From positions 558,847 to 622,846 of the forward strand of contig NZ_JAGYJH010000006.1 of the NCBI RefSeq assembly GCF_018402285.1: a stretch of DNA of 64,000 nucleotides, written 5' to 3'. The position numbers were made by a program, and so were the translations under genes. The notes beneath the pieces were generated by a model. It saw only the letters and a list, made by a program, of their open reading frames with translations, was not told where the DNA came from and did not search any database. This document shows, piece after piece, positions 52,920-61,165 of this stretch (position 1 is the stretch's first letter; every line of letters begins with the position of its first letter). The DNA comes from Hyphomonas sp. Lineage in GTDB: Bacteria; Pseudomonadota; Alphaproteobacteria; Caulobacterales; Hyphomonadaceae.

Positions 52920-53690
52920 TCAGGAAGTCAGCATCCTCACGCATGCGGCCTTGGAGATGGCGCGGTGGATGGAGATCAGCTCATTGCGGTTTGCCTTTAA
53001 GTTCTGATGCTTATGAAAAGCAAGGATATGCTGTTCTGAAACTTCATGCCCTGTGATGAACGCCAGCAAGGCGCAACTAAGAAAAATTGCGCCTGTCGGA
53101 GCAAGATGCACTCCGTCATCAGCAAACAGATTTTGCAGACCCGCGTTGGCAGCGATGTACTGAAAATCGAAGCATGGGACCTCCAGCATCTGCGCAACAG
53201 CGCGCACAGCGTCATTCGCCGTCGCACCATCGGGAGGCAGGGGGGTGTTCCAGTCCAGATGTATTGGGCAGTTTGACCCGCAAGCAGATGTCATAAGTGC
53301 AAGTTCGGTACCGAACTGCCGAACCAGCAAGGCCCGGGCAGTCCAGAGCGCACGAACACCTTGTGACTGTTCGGATCGGGGACCGCAGTCCTGCAGGATT
53401 GCAATGTCACCTGTTTGGGGCAACAGCACGTCCATAGCCCCGTATAGCACGTCCGCGTTATCGCCGCCAATAACTGCGGCTTGCCATACCGCGCCAGACT
53501 CGACGGCGAGCCAGTTGAACAAGTCCACAATGTGGAAGCCGGTCGCATCTTCATCACCGTTCAGAATACTGTCGCCGACAAGGAAAACAAGACGGGTTTC
53601 CGAACTCCTGCGACGCTGCGACCGCCAAAAACTCTTGCGCACCTGTGCTGCACGGCGTGCTGCAGCCAGCCACTCCGTATGCCAATCCAT
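52920..53690 (-). CDS. SGNH/GDSL-type hydrolase-like protein
   Basis: A 256-residue cytoplasmic-looking protein without a signal peptide. Block I is LVFLVGDSILNGDE (the Ser nucleophile in GDS), an oxyanion-type GGDNAD follows, and block V is DDGVHLAPTGAIFL with the DxxH pair. These match SGNH hydrolases, which act as esterases or acyltransferases on glycans. It is the last gene of the minus-strand exporter/glycosyltransferase series, 32 bases after a GT2 gene, so sugar de-O-acylation or acyl transfer is plausible. Confidence 0.7.
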   Translation of the reverse strand: MDWHTEWLAAARRAAQVRKSFWRSQRRRSSETRLVFLVGDSILNGDEDATGFHIVDLFNWLAVESGAVWQAAVIGGDNADVLYGAMDVLLPQTGDIAILQDCGPRSEQSQGVRALWTARALLVRQFGTELALMTSACGSNCPIHLDWNTPLPPDGATANDAVRAVAQMLEVPCFDFQYIAANAGLQNLFADDGVHLAPTGAIFLSCALLAFITGHEVSEQHILAFHKHQNLKANRNELISIHRAISKAACVRMLTS

Positions 53691-53722
53691 TTGTTTGCCA
53701 CGCTCCGCTCGCTGAAGTGGGA

Positions 53723-54658
53723 TCAGATCAGTTGAACAGGCGGCCGCTTCCCGCGGTACCTCTGTCTTAAGTGGTAGGGCTTGCCAAAACTGAAAAGCGG
53801 GTCGGCGAGACTGATATGTTTGGCCATCACAGTATTGTAGTAGTCTCGCGGCAGGTTGCCGAACACGGGTTTTTCGGAGTTGACATTCAGATCAAGTTTG
53901 CTGGCGAACCGGCCACGAGCCCATTCCCAGATTTGTTTCTTCTTCGACCATAGCCAGGAACTCTGGCTGTACGGTTGGTATGTCTCTTCATAAAGCTTGC
54001 GAAAGCGATCATGCTTCTCCTGCAGCGTCTTGTATTCTGGGCTTTCCTTGTCCTCCGACCAGTTGCGGAAGTGATGGATAGCTACATCGCGAGTGTATAC
54101 GACATCAAAGCCGAGGAAGAGGACTTTTGCTGTAAGATCGGGGTCGATGCCGTAATCTCGGAAATCCTCGCTAAAGCCGCCGAGCGCATGCAGAACCTCC
54201 GTAGGCAGAACGCCTTGATTGACATTTAGAATCCCAATACTCGAAACGCCACCTATATAAGGCGCCTTCACGAACGGTCCAATCATATCGCGGACCTTCA
54301 GCCCGACCATGCCGATACGCCTTTCCCGTTTCAGAATTTCCACAGCCTTGTCGAGCCCTTGATCGACGATCTCGTTATCGTCGCTGACCCAGCACACATA
54401 GGGCGTTTTGACACGCATAAAGACATCATTGTAGGCGCGTGCCTGTCCAAGTCGCTTGCCAACAAAAACGGGATGAATCCGGTCGCTGGTTACGGATCGA
54501 AGGTATTCGACCGTTCCATCCGTTGATCCGGCGTCGGTTATGTAAAGATGGTAGGGAATTCTGGTTTCGCGGATCACCGAGTTGACGAGGCGTTCTAATT
54601 GGTCGCGCCGATTGTAGGTTCCGCAAACGATCGATAAACTATTAGCCTCGTTTGTCAT
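53723..54658 (-). CDS. Glycosyltransferase family 2
   Basis: A 311-residue GT-A enzyme: SIVCGTYNRRDQLERLVNSV, ITDAGSTDGTVEYL and a DxD-like CWVSDDNEIVDQGLD. The acceptor half contains GILNVNQGVLPTEVLHALGGFSEDF and DYGIDPDLTAKVLFLGFDVVY. The C-terminus is basic. It is cytoplasmic and lies in the operon with the ABC exporter. Its organisation parallels the GT2 gene at 37284. Donor and linkage are unknown. Confidence 0.9.
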   Translation of the reverse strand: MTNEANSLSIVCGTYNRRDQLERLVNSVIRETRIPYHLYITDAGSTDGTVEYLRSVTSDRIHPVFVGKRLGQARAYNDVFMRVKTPYVCWVSDDNEIVDQGLDKAVEILKRERRIGMVGLKVRDMIGPFVKAPYIGGVSSIGILNVNQGVLPTEVLHALGGFSEDFRDYGIDPDLTAKVLFLGFDVVYTRDVAIHHFRNWSEDKESPEYKTLQEKHDRFRKLYEETYQPYSQSSWLWSKKKQIWEWARGRFASKLDLNVNSEKPVFGNLPRDYYNTVMAKHISLADPLFSFGKPYHLRQRYRGKRPPVQLI

Positions 54659-54682
54659 GGCATACCCATTATATTTACATCA

Positions 54683-55648
54683 CTACTCAGGCCCAGATTG
54701 ACGGATGAACCATTCTACATAGCGTTTCAAGCCCTCCCCCAGTTGAATGCCAGGCCGGAAGCCTAACTCTGTAAAGCTGCGGGCAGGATTGGCGCACAAA
54801 TGCTCAGGATCGCCTTCGCGGTGGCGGCCGTTGAAAACCAGCTTCGTTTCGTGACCAGCGATTTTCAGCAGTTGCGCAGCCAGATCGCGGACACTGACCG
54901 GACGGCCCGAGGCGCCGTTGAAAATGCAGGTTTCGCCCGGCCGGGCTGCTGCTGCCGCGCGCCGGATGAGGTCGGCCGCATCGTCTGCGTGAAGGAAGTC
55001 GCGCGTCTCTCCACCGTGTCCCCACAGTTCCATGGCTGCTTCAGAATTGGCAGGAGCACGGTTAAGAATGTCCCAGAGAATCTGCTTGCGCAGGCCTTCG
55101 CCGTACACCGAAAAGAGGCGCACAATTGCGGTAGCCAGCCCGGTCATCCGCGCCTCGCCCATAATCAGCTGCTCACAGATATGTTTGTGTAGGCCATAGG
55201 GCGAAACAGGCATCGCCGGATCGGTTTCGCTCAGCGTGGTTTTGTGCTGGTTGCCATAGATTGCCGCAGACGAAACCAGCAGCAGGGACGCGCCTTTGCC
55301 TTCCTGACGGAGGAAATCTAGGATTTCGGCGGTGCTGGCGACCGAGAGTTCGAAGTCCCCGCGCGGGTCTTCCCAGGAGCGGCCGACAGAAGCTCCGCCT
55401 GCAGAATGTATCACGAGATTCGGTTTGCCGTTTTGGCGCATCGCAGCGCTCAACAGGTCCCGGCTGATCAACCCCTCGTGATGGACTACCTGCCGTCCGG
55501 TCTGGCCAGTTGGCCCACCAAGTCCCAGCGTGACCACGCGCCACCCGTGAGCAATATACTGGCGAGCAATCGCAGAGCCGAGAAAGCCTCCGCCACCTGC
55601 AATCACCACCAACGGCGTCGCCGGGCTACCTTTGCCAGTAGTTTTCAC
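54683..55648 (-). CDS. NAD-dependent epimerase/dehydratase family protein
   Basis: A 321-residue extended SDR begun at GTG 55648 with GGAGGAG upstream. It has VVIAGGGGFLGSAIARQYIAHG, VIHSAGGASVG, LLVSSAAIYGNQ, SPYGLHKHICEQL (YxxxK), VRLFSVYGEGLRKQ and GGETRDFLHADDAADLIRRA. Likely substrates are nucleotide sugars (4-epimerase or reductase type). Its start overlaps the methyltransferase gene by 23 bases, so the genes are co-translated. Confidence 0.9.
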   Translation of the reverse strand: MKTTGKGSPATPLVVIAGGGGFLGSAIARQYIAHGWRVVTLGLGGPTGQTGRQVVHHEGLISRDLLSAAMRQNGKPNLVIHSAGGASVGRSWEDPRGDFELSVASTAEILDFLRQEGKGASLLLVSSAAIYGNQHKTTLSETDPAMPVSPYGLHKHICEQLIMGEARMTGLATAIVRLFSVYGEGLRKQILWDILNRAPANSEAAMELWGHGGETRDFLHADDAADLIRRAAAAARPGETCIFNGASGRPVSVRDLAAQLLKIAGHETKLVFNGRHREGDPEHLCANPARSFTELGFRPGIQLGEGLKRYVEWFIRQSGPE

Positions 55649-56339
55649 GCCGGGGCTCCTCCGTCTCAGCCCGTTGGAATCCTTTTATGTCGAGTTCGCG
55701 CCTCGCTGCCAGCCAGATATGCCGGCGTGGAAACCGGTCCGGCAACTCGCGGAAGTCATCATGTGCCACCGGCCGTGTGCACCGATAGACATGGCTGAAG
55801 CCAGCGGCCCACAGCCCCTGGTCTATTGCCTTCGGGCTCAGCAATAGCGCTAGAGGAAGTATCCCCTGCGTTGCGTTCGGGTTTTCGCGTATGACCCGAG
55901 CCAGCGGCAGGTTTGATGGAAAAGTCATGGTCTCGAGCAGGAGAGCGTGCTTCGTCAGCGCGCCCATCATGCGCAGCGCCCTTAGTGGATTTTCGAGGTG
56001 GTAGAGAATACCAAGGCCGAGCGAGAAATCCCGCGGCGGAGGCAGAGTGTCCATGCCCCAGGCGTCGAAGTCGAACACTTCGAATCTGGCTCCCGGTACG
56101 CGCCGGCGGCCTTCTGCGGCTACGGCCTCCCGGCCCTCCAGCGCGACGACATCCAACCCGCTGCGCAGCAGCTTTTCGGCAAACCAGCCAGGGCCGGCGC
56201 CAAGATCATAGGCGGTTTCCATCGCCAGTCCTGCGCCGCGCAGAGAGGCGATTACATCTTCTGCCAGCGCCCATCGGGCCGCGTTTATTTCAAGGTAATT
56301 GGGCGCATCAAACAAGGCGATGCCGTTAGTCTCAGTCAT
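55626..56339 (-). CDS. Class I SAM-dependent methyltransferase (DUF1698/CmoB-like)
   Basis: A 237-residue methyltransferase with AYDLGAGPGWFAEKLLRSGLDVVALEGREA (motif I and acidic end of beta-2), FDAWGMDTLPPPRDFSLGLGILYHLENPLRAL (motif II to III) and a helical C-terminal part. Overall this is similar to the group that modifies glycans or tRNA (the ILYHLENP motif is shared with CmoB-like proteins). Context favours a sugar methylation role. It overlaps the Wzt gene by eight bases and the epimerase gene by 23. Confidence 0.82.
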   Translation of the reverse strand: MTETNGIALFDAPNYLEINAARWALAEDVIASLRGAGLAMETAYDLGAGPGWFAEKLLRSGLDVVALEGREAVAAEGRRRVPGARFEVFDFDAWGMDTLPPPRDFSLGLGILYHLENPLRALRMMGALTKHALLLETMTFPSNLPLARVIRENPNATQGILPLALLLSPKAIDQGLWAAGFSHVYRCTRPVAHDDFRELPDRFPRRHIWLAARRELDIKGFQRAETEEPRRENYWQR

Positions 56340-57663
56340 CAGCGCGCTCTGTTGTCCAATCCAGGCGAGGTCGCAGCCCGCCCGGGAAAGAACGTGCGTA
56401 ACGTCCGCGCGCTACCTTGGTCGTGTCGCCGATCACTTCGTACACAGAGAAGGCGATAGCCTTCTCGACCATCTGATGGCGCACGAGCGGATCTGCGGTA
56501 ACAAGACCAATGGTGACGTAGTGCACCCCCTCGTTAAGCAGATTGGCGGGAAGCTCCGTAATCGTCCGGAAACGTCCGGTTTCATTGAAGGCATCGGGCA
56601 TGCTTGGATCGGTATAGGCGACAACGAACATCATCTCGCCCTTGTCATTTCTGAAGTGTATTGCAGGCTCTATCCGCAATCCCGGCTTCAATACGTCGAA
56701 TAAAATTTCGATGCGCGCCTTCTGATCGATTTTTAGCGACCGTGCCGGCTGATGGGTCTCGTCCATCACCTTGGCCGATACGATAGCGGCCACATCCCCG
56801 TTTGCCATCTCATCAAAAAGCGCTGCCTTCTGGGTCTTGGATGCTTCTACATTGCGCGAGATAGCGGATTGAATCGGTGCCTGAAAGGTGGCCGCAATGT
56901 TCATGGTGCTACCCTCATAGGCATCGCACACATCGCGCACATTACCGTCCATCACGACTTCGCCCTTGCTCAACCAGATTGCGCGATCACAAAACCTGCG
57001 CACAGCACCGATGGAATGCGAGACGAAAATCAGAGTGCGGTGGTTCCCAGTCAGTTCATCCATCCGGCCAAGGCATTTCTGCTGGAAGGCGGCGTCACCT
57101 ACAGACAGGACCTCGTCCAGCATGAGAATCTCCGGGTCAATATGCGCGGCCACCGAAAATCCGAGCCGGGAGCGCATGCCTGTCGAATAGGTCCGAACCG
57201 GCTCATCGATGAACTGTCCGATTTCAGAAAAATCAATGATCGCCTGGATCTTGTCATCCATTTCTGCGCGGCTCATGCCATGCAGCGCGGCATTCATGTA
57301 GATGTTCTGGCGCCCGGTGAGACTGGGTTGGAAGCCCGTTCCTACCTCAAGCAGGGAGGAAGATCGCCCGTACAGAAACGCTTCTCCGGCAGTCGGGTTG
57401 ATGACCCGCGAGAGAATTTTCAGCAGCGTGGATTTGCCGGCGCCATTGTGACCGATGATGCCGAGGCGTTCGCCGGCCTCGAGTTTGAAGGATACGTCCT
57501 TCAGCGCCCAGAAATCGCGCTGGCCAGTCTTTTTTGCGTCTGTAGAAGTAAGCTGGTAGCGTTTCGACAGATTCCGCACATCGACCATAATCTGCTGAGC
57601 CGTGTCAGGCTGCGCCGATTCGCGCGCTGACTGCCCGGGCATTGTGCGTAGAGTTAAGTTCAT
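56332..57663 (-). CDS. Polysaccharide ABC transporter ATP-binding protein with C-terminal domain (Wzt-like)
   Basis: A 443-residue protein from the ATG at 57661-57663; the frame extends upstream only into the permease gene. The ATPase has Walker A IIGHNGAGKST, the signature YSTGMRSRLGFSV, Walker B ILMLDEVLSVGD and the H-loop FVSHS, typical of O-antigen/capsule exporters. Residues about 300-443 form a beta-rich extension (ARIEILFDVLKPGL, AIHFRNDKGEMMF, ITELPANLLNEG), which is the place of the carbohydrate-binding domain in Wzt proteins that recognise a finished chain end. It is coupled to the permease by a TGATG overlap. Confidence 0.92.
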   Translation of the reverse strand: MNLTLRTMPGQSARESAQPDTAQQIMVDVRNLSKRYQLTSTDAKKTGQRDFWALKDVSFKLEAGERLGIIGHNGAGKSTLLKILSRVINPTAGEAFLYGRSSSLLEVGTGFQPSLTGRQNIYMNAALHGMSRAEMDDKIQAIIDFSEIGQFIDEPVRTYSTGMRSRLGFSVAAHIDPEILMLDEVLSVGDAAFQQKCLGRMDELTGNHRTLIFVSHSIGAVRRFCDRAIWLSKGEVVMDGNVRDVCDAYEGSTMNIAATFQAPIQSAISRNVEASKTQKAALFDEMANGDVAAIVSAKVMDETHQPARSLKIDQKARIEILFDVLKPGLRIEPAIHFRNDKGEMMFVVAYTDPSMPDAFNETGRFRTITELPANLLNEGVHYVTIGLVTADPLVRHQMVEKAIAFSVYEVIGDTTKVARGRYARSFPGGLRPRLDWTTERADD

Positions 57664-58499
57664 CAGATTTTCTCTGCACTGTTGCGTGCTGCCTTCGACA
57701 GCACGATCAGACCTGCTAACGAAAGGGCAACTGATATGCCCGCTGCCACTAGCCACGCGAAAAAGTCGATTAGTTCCGGTTCGAACATGGCACCGCGCAC
57801 AGCAGACAGTATGCCGACCATTGGGTTAACAAGATAGTATTCCTGAACAGTTGTGGGGAGAATTTCTTTAGAAAACAATACAGGAGACAGGAATAGACCG
57901 AGATAAAGAATGGTTTCGAGAATCTTCCGGTAATCGGGATGGTAGATCATTAGCCCGGCGAAGAGGACACCAAGGCCAAAGGCTAGCAGCAGCAAAGTGA
58001 CCATTGCTGGTGCAAGATATACAATGTGAAGGCTGAATGGCACGCCCATCGCAAATTGCACGATAGCCACAGCCGCCGAAATGACTGCTAGATCGATCCA
58101 TCGGGAGAGGACCATGGCGATCGGGCTGAGAACTTTCGGGAAGTACACTTTCTGGCTGAGCGCCGAGTCTGTTGCTACTGAGCCGGCGACCTGAACAGCC
58201 GTGTCCTGAAACAGGAACCAAAGACAAAGTCCTGTAAAAATGTGAAGTCCGTAGGGAACGGATGTCCCAAAATCGGCGCCTGAGACATTCCGCAGGAACA
58301 AGAACGCCAAAGTCATGATGCCCGGTCGGATAAAGCCCCACACCAAGCTCATCGGCGAACTCGCGACCCGCGTCTGGAAATTTCGCGAAATCATCTGTCT
58401 GAGCAGGCGCCGGAACTTCCAGATCTCCAGTGGGTTCAGTACGCCCGCGCCGCGTTCAGGGCGGATGTGGACAGCAGGTGGGGCTGGCTTCTGGCTCAT
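57663..58499 (-). CDS. Polysaccharide ABC-2 type transporter permease (Wzm-like)
   Basis: A 278-residue inner-membrane protein with six hydrophobic helices. The N-terminal cytoplasmic part has FRRLLRQMISRNFQTRVASSPMSLVWGFIRPG and the loop SALSQKVYFPKVLSPIAMVLSR, characteristic of ABC-2 polysaccharide permeases. The C-terminal half has GLGVLFAGLMIYHPDYRKILETILYLGLFLSPV. With the downstream ATPase it exports a lipid-linked glycan. The gene shares four bases (ATGA) with the GT4 gene before it and one with the ATPase gene after it. Confidence 0.93.
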   Translation of the reverse strand: MSQKPAPPAVHIRPERGAGVLNPLEIWKFRRLLRQMISRNFQTRVASSPMSLVWGFIRPGIMTLAFLFLRNVSGADFGTSVPYGLHIFTGLCLWFLFQDTAVQVAGSVATDSALSQKVYFPKVLSPIAMVLSRWIDLAVISAAVAIVQFAMGVPFSLHIVYLAPAMVTLLLLAFGLGVLFAGLMIYHPDYRKILETILYLGLFLSPVLFSKEILPTTVQEYYLVNPMVGILSAVRGAMFEPELIDFFAWLVAAGISVALSLAGLIVLSKAARNSAEKI

Positions 58500-60022
58500 T
58501 TTCGCTTTCCTCCCAGCCGGACAAGGCGCCCAAACTTATCGCCTACGCGGAATGCCAGATGAAGAAAGCCCATGAGGGCCTTTTCGTGAGGGTTGGCGAG
58601 CTTTTTTTGCAGATTCTGTAGCTCTGCAGTATTTTCCAGATTCTCTAGACTTGCATTAAAGGCCGCAAACCGCTCCCGGATGTCGGGAGTGCATTTTCCA
58701 AGGGTAGCCTTCACCAGCAGGGTTTCCGTTTCCTTTGAGAATGCTGAGCCATCATTGCAAACATGTGCCGCGATTCGCGCAAGGTCTTCAGGGTGTTCGC
58801 GAAGGAGAAGGCGAGCATTGGCTAGCCAGCGGTCGAAGTCTGATCGTGCAAAGCGCGGGTTTTGCCCGATTTCGTCAAACAAGTCGGGTATTGCCTTTGC
58901 AAGGATCGCTGATGAATCGTGCAATTCAGACCTGTAGGCCTGCCGCGCGCGATGGGCGATCGACATAAACTTCCGGGCTGCAGACAAGGTGTAGGCTTGG
59001 TGTTTCTGCCGGGCATAAGTCAGGCTGGGGCGAAGCGGGCTGGATCCCCAGAAGGCTGATAGCGATGATGCCAGCGCACCGGCATCGTGCGGATCAAAGA
59101 AGATACCACCTTCGGGGGACTGCTCGCGGTGAACAGGGATGTCTGACAGAAGCCCTGGCAGTCCGAGTGCGCGGGCTTCTTCGACAAACGTACTCCAGCC
59201 TTCGAACAGGCTTGGCTGAATATAGCCTGACGCGCCCAGTAGCAGATTCAGTTGCTCATCCCGGCTGATGCGGCCAGTGAGCGTTACGCGGCGCGCGACG
59301 TCCGGCTGTTTTAGTAAGTCCTCGACCTGTTGAGCATAATCAGGCCACCGGCTGTCCTCCAATGCGCCGGTCATGACCACGTGTGCATCCAGTTCTGGCA
59401 CCCTGGACAATGCTTCGGCAACGGCGAGGTGATTCTTATGGCGCCAGAACTGATTGCAGACGATCAGGTACTTGGCGGGTACCGAAAACTTCTTGCGGGT
59501 TTCTGCAATGTCCACTTCAGGACGCAGCCAGGTTTCCTCGTCGAACACAGCGGGGAAGTGAAACACATCCCAGAAGGTTGCCTGAGCTTCGCTCAGCAGC
59601 TTGCGCGTGTCGTCGATGGCCTGCTGGCTGGAAAAAATGCAAGCCACCGGCCGCCTGGCGATCTCGCGATACTGCAGATAGCGGCGGGCGCGCTCTTCTT
59701 CGGGAAACATATCCGGGTGATACTGGCACTGCCAATCGGGAATCCAGCCAGCCCAGGGAGCGCCGAAAGGAGCTTCCGGAAGTTGCGTGGCGGGGTACAC
59801 AAAGTCGAGACCCAGCTGCCGCGTTGAAGCAAACGGTGCAATCGCATCCGCGAGGCTGGTGTGGGCGTGTGCAATCTCTTCTGATTGTGGCGCAGTTGTC
59901 AGGAAAATAATTTCTGGCTGTTCTTCAGGCGGCAGGCTACGTAGCATCCGCGCTATGTTGAGCACATAGTTGACACCTCCCATCCAGCCGGGATTGTAGA
60001 ATAGCCTCAGACCTATGCGCAT
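58496..60022 (-). CDS. Glycosyltransferase family 4 (GT-B)
   Basis: A 508-residue protein read from the ATG at 60020-60022, which has GGAG seven bases upstream. The N-terminal lobe starts RIGLRLFYNPGWMGGVNYVLNIARML. The donor lobe has VCNQFWRHKNHLAVAEAL, TGRISRDEQLNLLLGASGYIQPSLFEGWSTFVEEARALGLPGLLSD, with the Glu and Gly-rich region of GT4 enzymes. About 130 extra residues at the C-terminus are helical and may bind a partner. It is the first gene of the exporter operon and divergent from the acyltransferase gene. Confidence 0.9.
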   Translation of the reverse strand: MRIGLRLFYNPGWMGGVNYVLNIARMLRSLPPEEQPEIIFLTTAPQSEEIAHAHTSLADAIAPFASTRQLGLDFVYPATQLPEAPFGAPWAGWIPDWQCQYHPDMFPEEERARRYLQYREIARRPVACIFSSQQAIDDTRKLLSEAQATFWDVFHFPAVFDEETWLRPEVDIAETRKKFSVPAKYLIVCNQFWRHKNHLAVAEALSRVPELDAHVVMTGALEDSRWPDYAQQVEDLLKQPDVARRVTLTGRISRDEQLNLLLGASGYIQPSLFEGWSTFVEEARALGLPGLLSDIPVHREQSPEGGIFFDPHDAGALASSLSAFWGSSPLRPSLTYARQKHQAYTLSAARKFMSIAHRARQAYRSELHDSSAILAKAIPDLFDEIGQNPRFARSDFDRWLANARLLLREHPEDLARIAAHVCNDGSAFSKETETLLVKATLGKCTPDIRERFAAFNASLENLENTAELQNLQKKLANPHEKALMGFLHLAFRVGDKFGRLVRLGGKRK

Positions 60023-60189
60023 TCTTTTTCTCCGATGACCCAACGCTGGCTTCGGGCGGTGTCACCGTTACGACCTTGATGATATTGCCTTCGCTTTTCC
60101 TTGCATCTAAACAAACGTCTGGATAGTCACAACGTAAGGATTTAACCGGCCCGCGAAGTTAACGTCAGGTTTGGTTATGGAGGCAAAGT

Positions 60190-60876
60190 TTGATCCGCGG
60201 GCCAATGTCAATAAGCGACCATGCCTTTGCCGACGGTTTTGTGTTCCAGCGTGTAACAAGCGAAGATGATGCGCGCGCGCTGATCGAAGCATCCGGTGCG
60301 GCTGCAGATCCGCAAGTGGTTCGCCACCTGGTAGCGCTGTGGTCCCGTTTCGATGCTGGGGCTGAAGTCGCACGTGAAGTGCGCCTTTCGGCGCAGGCGC
60401 GTCTGGTCAACTTTGGAGACCCCGGTTGCGTCAGGATTGATGGCCCGTCTGCAATCCGAGGCATTTTGCGCGCTGAAGCAGGCGGGAAAATCCGCATTGG
60501 CCGCTATGCTTATATCGGTGACGGCGCAATCGTGTCCGCGCGAGCAGCAGTGGATATAGGAGAAGCGACCTTGCTCGCGCATGGGGTGCAGATTTTTGAT
60601 AATGACTCCCATCCGACAGATCCCTTTCAGCGCGAAATTCAGTTTCGTCGGATGCTGGGGGACAAAAGCGTTGTGGCCGCTCTAGACATAGGCGCGGCGC
60701 CGGTCCGGATCGGGAATCGATGCTGGATCGGGATGAATTCGATTGTCCTTAAAGGCGTCAAAATTGGAGACGAAACGATTGTGGCTGCAAGTTCGGTTGT
60801 GACCACAGACCTTCCTCCGAGGGTGCTCGCGGCCGGAAATCCTGCGCGGGTCGTCAAGGAATTGTCACATACATAA
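60190..60876 (+). CDS. Acyltransferase, left-handed beta-helix (hexapeptide repeat)
   Basis: A 228-residue protein begun at TTG 60190 because GGAGG lies six bases upstream; the ATG at 60205 is the alternative. After an about 75-residue N-terminal region come hexapeptide coils (GGKIRIGRYAYIGDGAIV, VDIGEATLLAHGVQIFDNDSHPTDP with the catalytic His) and GNRCWIGMNSIVLKGVKIGDETIVAASSVV, ending AGNPARVVKEL, as in WbbJ/LacA-type O-acetyltransferases. It probably acetylates a sugar of the glycan. It is divergent from the GT4 gene. Confidence 0.88.
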   Translation: MIRGPMSISDHAFADGFVFQRVTSEDDARALIEASGAAADPQVVRHLVALWSRFDAGAEVAREVRLSAQARLVNFGDPGCVRIDGPSAIRGILRAEAGGKIRIGRYAYIGDGAIVSARAAVDIGEATLLAHGVQIFDNDSHPTDPFQREIQFRRMLGDKSVVAALDIGAAPVRIGNRCWIGMNSIVLKGVKIGDETIVAASSVVTTDLPPRVLAAGNPARVVKELSHT

Positions 60877-60923
60877 TTCATCACAGGCGCAATCCGCTGG
60901 TTTGCGATTGGGGAAAAGAGGCA

Positions 60924-61145
60924 ATGAATTCTAAGGCAGAGACACCCGATCCTTATCCGTTTTACTCGTTTGTGACCAAATCGAATGTCGAACTTGTAAT
61001 GTTGGAAGGCCTCCCTTCGAATCTTGAGGCGGCCTATGGCATCAGCTGCGATTTGCTGCTCCCCGCAGCAAAGGCACCGGATTTCACGACCCGCACTCAT
61101 TGCAATTTCGGCGCGGGCGTCAGTTTCGCTATTCGCGAACACTGA
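60924..61145 (+). CDS. Small hypothetical protein
   Basis: A 73-residue frame (ATG with AGAGG only two bases upstream, close for a ribosome site) between the acyltransferase gene and the GT-B-like gene on the same strand. It has no signal peptide or membrane helix. The pattern NVELVMLEGLPSNLEAAYGISCDLLLP is compatible with a short alpha/beta protein. I do not recognise it; it could be chance coding. Confidence 0.35.
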   Translation: MNSKAETPDPYPFYSFVTKSNVELVMLEGLPSNLEAAYGISCDLLLPAAKAPDFTTRTHCNFGAGVSFAIREH

Positions 61146-61165
61146 GCGTTGTTGGGATTCTGATA

